Shown here in pieces: positions 4,875 to 8,596 of a stretch of 8,596 nt of DNA. The notes under the pieces were generated by a model. The model did not search any database. It was given only the letters and a program-made list of their open reading frames with translations, and was not told the DNA's origin. Made by a program: the position numbers and the translations under genes. The DNA comes from Flavobacteriales bacterium UBA6049. GTDB taxonomy: Bacteria > Bacteroidota > Bacteroidia > Flavobacteriales_G > Salibacteraceae. Position 1 is the first letter of the stretch; every line of letters begins with the position of its first letter. The stretch covers positions 1 to 8,596 of the forward strand of contig DIYR01000134.1 of the NCBI GenBank assembly GCA_002429085.1, in the 5' to 3' direction.

Positions 4875-6797
4875 CTACTTCTTCTTTTTAATCTCAGTGC
4901 TAATGGTCACTTTTCTGCTTTGTAAGGCATTTAATCCATTTACAGGGTCGTCATTACTTACAGCGGCATTTTGTTCGCCAAACGGTTCTTCAATGATAAC
5001 GATCTGATTTGATTTTAGCGCATCAGCATATCTTTTTTGAATATACTGATAAACACTGTTGATTCTTCTTTTCGACAGAATCAGGTTATAAGAACTGCTA
5101 GCTAATGGCGATGCATATCCACTCAATGTAACAATCATAGTATCATCATTTGCCAAATGTTCTTTCATCAGTTTATTCCATTCTCTAGCATAGAGCTCAA
5201 TTTGATGAATATAGTTGCTTACGAATGCTAATTGATTGGAGTCGAACTGTGTTTGGATCTCAGGAGTAGCTAGTTGAACAAGGTAGTTTTGTAACACTTC
5301 ATCGTAGGGTAGAGAAGCTGTATCGCTCAACGATCTGGGGTCTGGTTGATCGTTACCAAAATACAGTTCTATTGGCTTAAATGCAGCCAATGATGTAGGA
5401 GGAGTAACTACTGTTGGAGGTACTGCAACTGTTGCAGGAGGCAACGGTGATGGAATTGGATCTTGAACAAACAGCGTATCCTTTTTTGGTTCGGTAGTTG
5501 GCATGAGGCTATCTCGTATTATTGGAATACCAATAGCATATACATCGTTACAACAGTACCCGTTTATCTCGGTTGAATCTGCTGGTTTGTTAGATGTCCA
5601 ATAAGCAATTCCATAAAGGTGTTGTTCTTTGTAGTACAACTCGTTGTGCGGAGAGTTTACTTCTTTACCCAAATTCTGGGGAGCTGCCATGTTTCCTTTT
5701 GCATTAGATCGGAACACATCGAAACTTCCAAAACCAGCATGCCAATTAGAAGAAAAGAATAGGGATTGAGATACACTATCAAAATAAGGAGTGATTTCAT
5801 CTCCAAGAGTGTTTACGTTTTTAGAGAGTTTCTTTGGTCTACCGAATTTGATGCCTTTCTTCAATTGACTGTACCAAATATCCATTCCACCTCTTCCTCT
5901 AGGTCTGTTTGATGCAAAGAAGAGAACTTCTTTTCCCTTCCAAATAGCAGGGTAGGGCTGCGTAGAAGTGTAGCCAGATACTTGCAATGCTTCTACCAAA
6001 ATAGGATCTGATAATCCATTGTCAATGCTATCGCGATAGTATACTTCGCAATTCCTGTTTCCTGATGCACAAAGTGTATAATAAACACGAGGTCTGAGTG
6101 GTGAGACTACCACATTTGATAAGTGCTTTTTGCCTGGCTCAAAGATGTTGTCTGCTGGTAGAAGAGAGTCGTTTGAAAATTGATACCAACTGACTCTTTG
6201 TACCGTGTCAGCATCTATCATAATGCTGTCACCCGGGTTTGAATAGCGAATGCTTGCTACAAACCAAGTACTATCCTTTGCAAGAATTGGACTTAGTTCA
6301 GAATCGTCACTATTAATAGGAGTGGGTAAAAGCGAGGCAGATTGTGCTGAATCTGGATATACGTAATTAATAGCAAATTGACAGCTTTTGACTTCTTGTT
6401 TGGCTCGTTTATACAAGTCTCTATCTGCAGATCTAAATGCCTTGGCATAGGCCTCAAACAATTGTTGAGCTTCGGTATATTGTTCTAATTGTTTGAGCAT
6501 AAGGGCTTGATAGAACAATGCTTGGAAATATGTTTCTTCCGTATCTTCTTCAACTACTTGCTTGTATTCTTTCAGCGCAGATTCAAACCGAAATGTAATG
6601 CGGTATCCTTCTGCTAATTGCCACCTTGCATCTAAGTAAGTAGAATCTAATTTTAAGGCTCTTTTGTAACAGTTAATAGCTCCGTTATAGTCAAACTCTT
6701 CCCATATACGATCTCCTTCGTTTTTCCACTGATCGGGAGATTGAGCCAATGAAATACCAGCTAAGAAACAAACGAATATGGTAAGCAAATACTTCAT
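4875..6797 (-). CDS. TPR-PD40-OmpA-like outer-membrane-associated protein (PorE-like architecture)
   Basis: The predicted protein has 640 residues. The signal peptide is MKYLLTIFVCFLAGISLAQ. TPR repeats occupy about residues 20-140 (YNGAINCYKRALKLDSTYLD, FESALKEYKQVV, YTEAQQLFEAYAKAF). PD40/WD40-like propeller blades occupy about 165-425 (KEVLFFASNRPRGRGGMDIW, SQSLFFSSNWHAGFGSFDVF). A Pro/Thr/Val-rich linker follows at about 440-475. The C-terminal OmpA-like domain (about 530-640) has YNLILSKRRINSVYQYI and SRKVTI. Arg578 of the LSxxR motif is present, but the peptidoglycan-binding Asp expected 15 residues earlier is Ser563 (GYASPLA). The same order of domains occurs in the T9SS component PorE and in OmpA proteins encoded next to PorP/SprF. 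Its ATG overlaps the PorP/SprF stop by one base (TAATG). The likely role is a periplasmic or outer-membrane partner of the upstream PorP/SprF protein; being a paralog of PorE is more likely than being the core component. Confidence 0.88.
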   Translation of the reverse strand: MKYLLTIFVCFLAGISLAQSPDQWKNEGDRIWEEFDYNGAINCYKRALKLDSTYLDARWQLAEGYRITFRFESALKEYKQVVEEDTEETYFQALFYQALMLKQLEQYTEAQQLFEAYAKAFRSADRDLYKRAKQEVKSCQFAINYVYPDSAQSASLLPTPINSDDSELSPILAKDSTWFVASIRYSNPGDSIMIDADTVQRVSWYQFSNDSLLPADNIFEPGKKHLSNVVVSPLRPRVYYTLCASGNRNCEVYYRDSIDNGLSDPILVEALQVSGYTSTQPYPAIWKGKEVLFFASNRPRGRGGMDIWYSQLKKGIKFGRPKKLSKNVNTLGDEITPYFDSVSQSLFFSSNWHAGFGSFDVFRSNAKGNMAAPQNLGKEVNSPHNELYYKEQHLYGIAYWTSNKPADSTEINGYCCNDVYAIGIPIIRDSLMPTTEPKKDTLFVQDPIPSPLPPATVAVPPTVVTPPTSLAAFKPIELYFGNDQPDPRSLSDTASLPYDEVLQNYLVQLATPEIQTQFDSNQLAFVSNYIHQIELYAREWNKLMKEHLANDDTMIVTLSGYASPLASSSYNLILSKRRINSVYQYIQKRYADALKSNQIVIIEEPFGEQNAAVSNDDPVNGLNALQSRKVTISTEIKKKK

Positions 6798-7807
6798 TAC
6801 AAGTAGTCGATACAGTTTTTGTAAAGTTTACGCTTAGGCAATACAGATGGAAGAATGTAAATTACAGATAACTCAAATCCACCTCTGTTGCCAGTAGCTC
6901 TATCAAGACTTGATACGTTGATATCGTAAGACGCTCCAAATTGCCATCTGCCCCAATCTAAGCCAATAAACGCTACTAGAGCATCTTGTAATCTATACCA
7001 TGCTCCAAACTGAAAAGCACGGTAATTATACGATCTGCTATCAAATGCGTAGCGAAGGTTTGAGCCTAACAGTAATTCTCTATGTGGACCTTGGCTCATT
7101 ACCAAAATACCTGGTAAGGCAGCCCATTTATCTTTTAACGGAATATCGGCATCGGCATGAAGTGAATAACGTATGGAGAGTGGGATTTCTTCATTGGTAA
7201 AAGATTGATTTGGACGTGTTAGGTTGTTTAACGCAAAACCAAGGTTGAGCTTGGTTTTATTCTTCCATTTCTTTCTGTACAAGGCTCCAATGTTGAGAGA
7301 ACCGCTGTTGAGACTGCTTTTAGCTATGCTTTCTGCGGTTGAAATACCGGGTTGAAAACGATCATTTCGGTACTGATCGTCAAATGTTAATTCGTTGAAA
7401 TCTATTTGCTTTCGGTAGTATCCTCCTTGTGCTCCAAAGGTGAGTAATTGGGTTGAGTCTTTGGTTAGTTTAATGGTGTACGATGCTGCTAACTGAATCA
7501 TTAAATCACTGAGGTTACCATCACCCGCTACATCATTGAAAATGTTCAATCCTAGTCCTACCGCTGGCAAGCGAAAAGCATTAGCCGCATCAGCAGATAA
7601 TCCATAGGTTTCGAATGGTCTACCAATAGATCTCCATTGGTTACGATGATGACCAGTAAAACGATAACTTCCCTCAAAAGCTCCAGTTTGAGCTGGATTG
7701 GTATACAGCGGATCGCGATAGAATTGCGAATAGTGCGCATCTTGCCCTAACGAAACTTTCATCGCTAGGCATGCAACCAACAGCACTATGTAATTCTTCC
7801 ACCTCAT
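6797..7807 (-). CDS. PorP/SprF family type IX secretion outer-membrane protein
   Basis: The predicted protein has 336 residues, normal for the family. The signal peptide is MRWKNYIVLLVACLAMKVSLGQ. The mature N-terminus DAHYSQFYRDPLYTNPAQTG is the family hallmark, followed by YRFTGHHRNQWRSIG. Alternating beta-strands typical of an outer-membrane barrel continue to the C-terminus, which ends KNCIDYL. Known: in Flavobacterium johnsoniae SprF is needed for secretion of the adhesin SprB, and type B sorting-domain proteins are typically paired with an adjacent SprF-like gene. Here the gene lies directly downstream of such a protein and overlaps it by 4 nt (ATGA), which supports a dedicated pair. 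Its stop overlaps the start of the OmpA-like gene by one base. Many paralogs per genome are usual, so I give no single gene symbol. Confidence 0.93.
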   Translation of the reverse strand: MRWKNYIVLLVACLAMKVSLGQDAHYSQFYRDPLYTNPAQTGAFEGSYRFTGHHRNQWRSIGRPFETYGLSADAANAFRLPAVGLGLNIFNDVAGDGNLSDLMIQLAASYTIKLTKDSTQLLTFGAQGGYYRKQIDFNELTFDDQYRNDRFQPGISTAESIAKSSLNSGSLNIGALYRKKWKNKTKLNLGFALNNLTRPNQSFTNEEIPLSIRYSLHADADIPLKDKWAALPGILVMSQGPHRELLLGSNLRYAFDSRSYNYRAFQFGAWYRLQDALVAFIGLDWGRWQFGASYDINVSSLDRATGNRGGFELSVIYILPSVLPKRKLYKNCIDYL

Positions 7808-8596
7808 CGCAATAACGTAATGTTTCCTTCGCCTTCGTAGCGCTGACCATCAACACATGTTACATTCAAGTAGTACACATAAACAGCAGGGTCAGCTTCT
7901 TTGCCATTATGTGTTCCATCCCAGCCATTGTTTTGATTTGACGTTTCGAACACAAGATCTCCCCAGCGATTGTAAATAGACAATGTCATGTCTTTTACGT
8001 TGACTCCACGTACTAATATTTCATCATTTAATCCATCACCATCTGGGCTAAATGCATTTGGAATAAATACATCTGGCGGACCACAGATTAAATCTTTAAC
8101 TACAACACTTACAGACGAACGGTAAACACATTGTTCTACGGCAGTATCAGAGGCTGTATAGGTGAAGGTAGTTGTGTTGACAGGTGAGGCAGAAGTTTCT
8201 GGACTAGTTGGTAAATCAACAGGATCTGCAGGTGACCATCGGTAACTATACTGTGGTACTTGAGGAGTACCTGTTAGTTCTGTGCTAAAGCTGCGTACAA
8301 TCGTATCGGGGGCGGCTTCAGCCGAAACGGTAGCAGGATCTAAAGTTGATTTAGTAATAAAAATGGTATCGATTCTGGCGCAGCCGCTATCGTTTACGGT
8401 ATATAATCTGTAGAAGGTACTTTCATCTGGAAATACCAATGCATGAGCTGAATCTGGCGGAGAAAGCAAACCATCTAACGGAGACCAATTGTAGCTTAAC
8501 GGGTTGTTGATAGGATCTTGGTTCTCGGTTAAGATCAATAGAGTATCGTTGAAGCAGATTTCGTATTGAGGTTGAACTCGTAAAGTACGATCGCTA
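7804..8596 (-). CDS. C-terminal part of a T9SS type B (gliding-motility-associated) secreted adhesin, open at window edge
   Basis: The frame is open to the right edge of the window. Only the last 263 or so residues are visible, and the TTG at 8538 is an internal codon, since upstream residues such as QPQYEICFND continue the domain. Two or three Ig/PKD-like modules are seen, with YNWSPLDGLL, FYRLYTVNDSGC and YRWSPADPV, the pattern of SprB-like surface proteins. The last 85 residues form the type B sorting domain: FIPNAFSPDGDGLNDE, LSIYNRWGDLVFET, NNGWDGTHNGKEADPAVYVY and a terminal GEGNITLLR. Known: this domain directs T9SS export and cell-surface attachment together with a PorP/SprF partner, which is the next gene. 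The full protein may be very large, and its N-terminus and promoter lie outside the window. Whether it serves adhesion or gliding cannot be told from this part. Confidence 0.92.
   Translation of the reverse strand, partial: SDRTLRVQPQYEICFNDTLLILTENQDPINNPLSYNWSPLDGLLSPPDSAHALVFPDESTFYRLYTVNDSGCARIDTIFITKSTLDPATVSAEAAPDTIVRSFSTELTGTPQVPQYSYRWSPADPVDLPTSPETSASPVNTTTFTYTASDTAVEQCVYRSSVSVVVKDLICGPPDVFIPNAFSPDGDGLNDEILVRGVNVKDMTLSIYNRWGDLVFETSNQNNGWDGTHNGKEADPAVYVYYLNVTCVDGQRYEGEGNITLLR

Noticed and set aside
7000..7200. + strand frame of 66 codons inside the PorP/SprF gene
   Set aside because: It is a shadow of a strongly recognised gene on the other strand.
7558..7856. Two 60-codon - strand frames at the adhesin/PorP junction
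   Set aside because: They overlap the real genes in other frames and have no family resemblance.
8536..8538. TTG at 8538 as the start of a 244-residue secreted protein
   Set aside because: The frame continues to the window edge with domain-like residues (QPQYEICFND), so the gene is partial.

Overview
The window comes from a Bacteroidota genome, most likely a Flavobacteriales-type organism. The right half carries hallmark families of that phylum: a type IX secretion (T9SS) type B sorting domain, a PorP/SprF outer-membrane protein, a TPR-PD40-OmpA protein, and a lipoprotein with GCxDxxAxNYD repeats. The tRNA promoter also fits the Bacteroidota TTG-N19-TAnnTTTG pattern, and no Shine-Dalgarno sequences stand out.

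Positions 1 to about 3992 are an AT-rich accessory block of four unrelated single genes, all on the + strand and without obvious promoters. They are a frameshifted unknown gene, a Zn-ribbon-like protein, a WD40-like protein, and a secreted protein with a TonB-C-like domain and a Reg_prop propeller. Each gene is followed by an imperfect palindrome of 53-133 bp that begins with a TGNYAAC-like box and usually ends with GTTRNCA. For three of the four genes, the box after the gene is nearly complementary to the box just before the same gene. That is the arrangement expected of integron cassettes, where R'' and R' of one attC rejoin in the excised circle. I read the block as an integron-like cassette array with a non-canonical core. 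No integrase lies in the window. By the usual polarity it would be to the left.

Positions 3993-4364 are the junction. They hold a gene-free stretch, a perfect 14-bp bidirectional terminator hairpin, tRNA-Pro(TGG) on the - strand, and the tRNA promoter.

Positions 4365 to the right edge are a tightly packed - strand operon. In transcription order it encodes the C-terminus of a SprB-like T9SS type B adhesin (open at the window edge), PorP/SprF, a TPR-PD40-OmpA protein and a small lipoprotein. The genes overlap by 4 nt, overlap by 1 nt, and abut exactly. The likely logic is that the adhesin is exported by T9SS with its dedicated PorP/SprF partner, and the OmpA-like protein and lipoprotein act at the outer membrane with them. 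The array and operon converge on the tRNA and terminator, and differ visibly in base composition.
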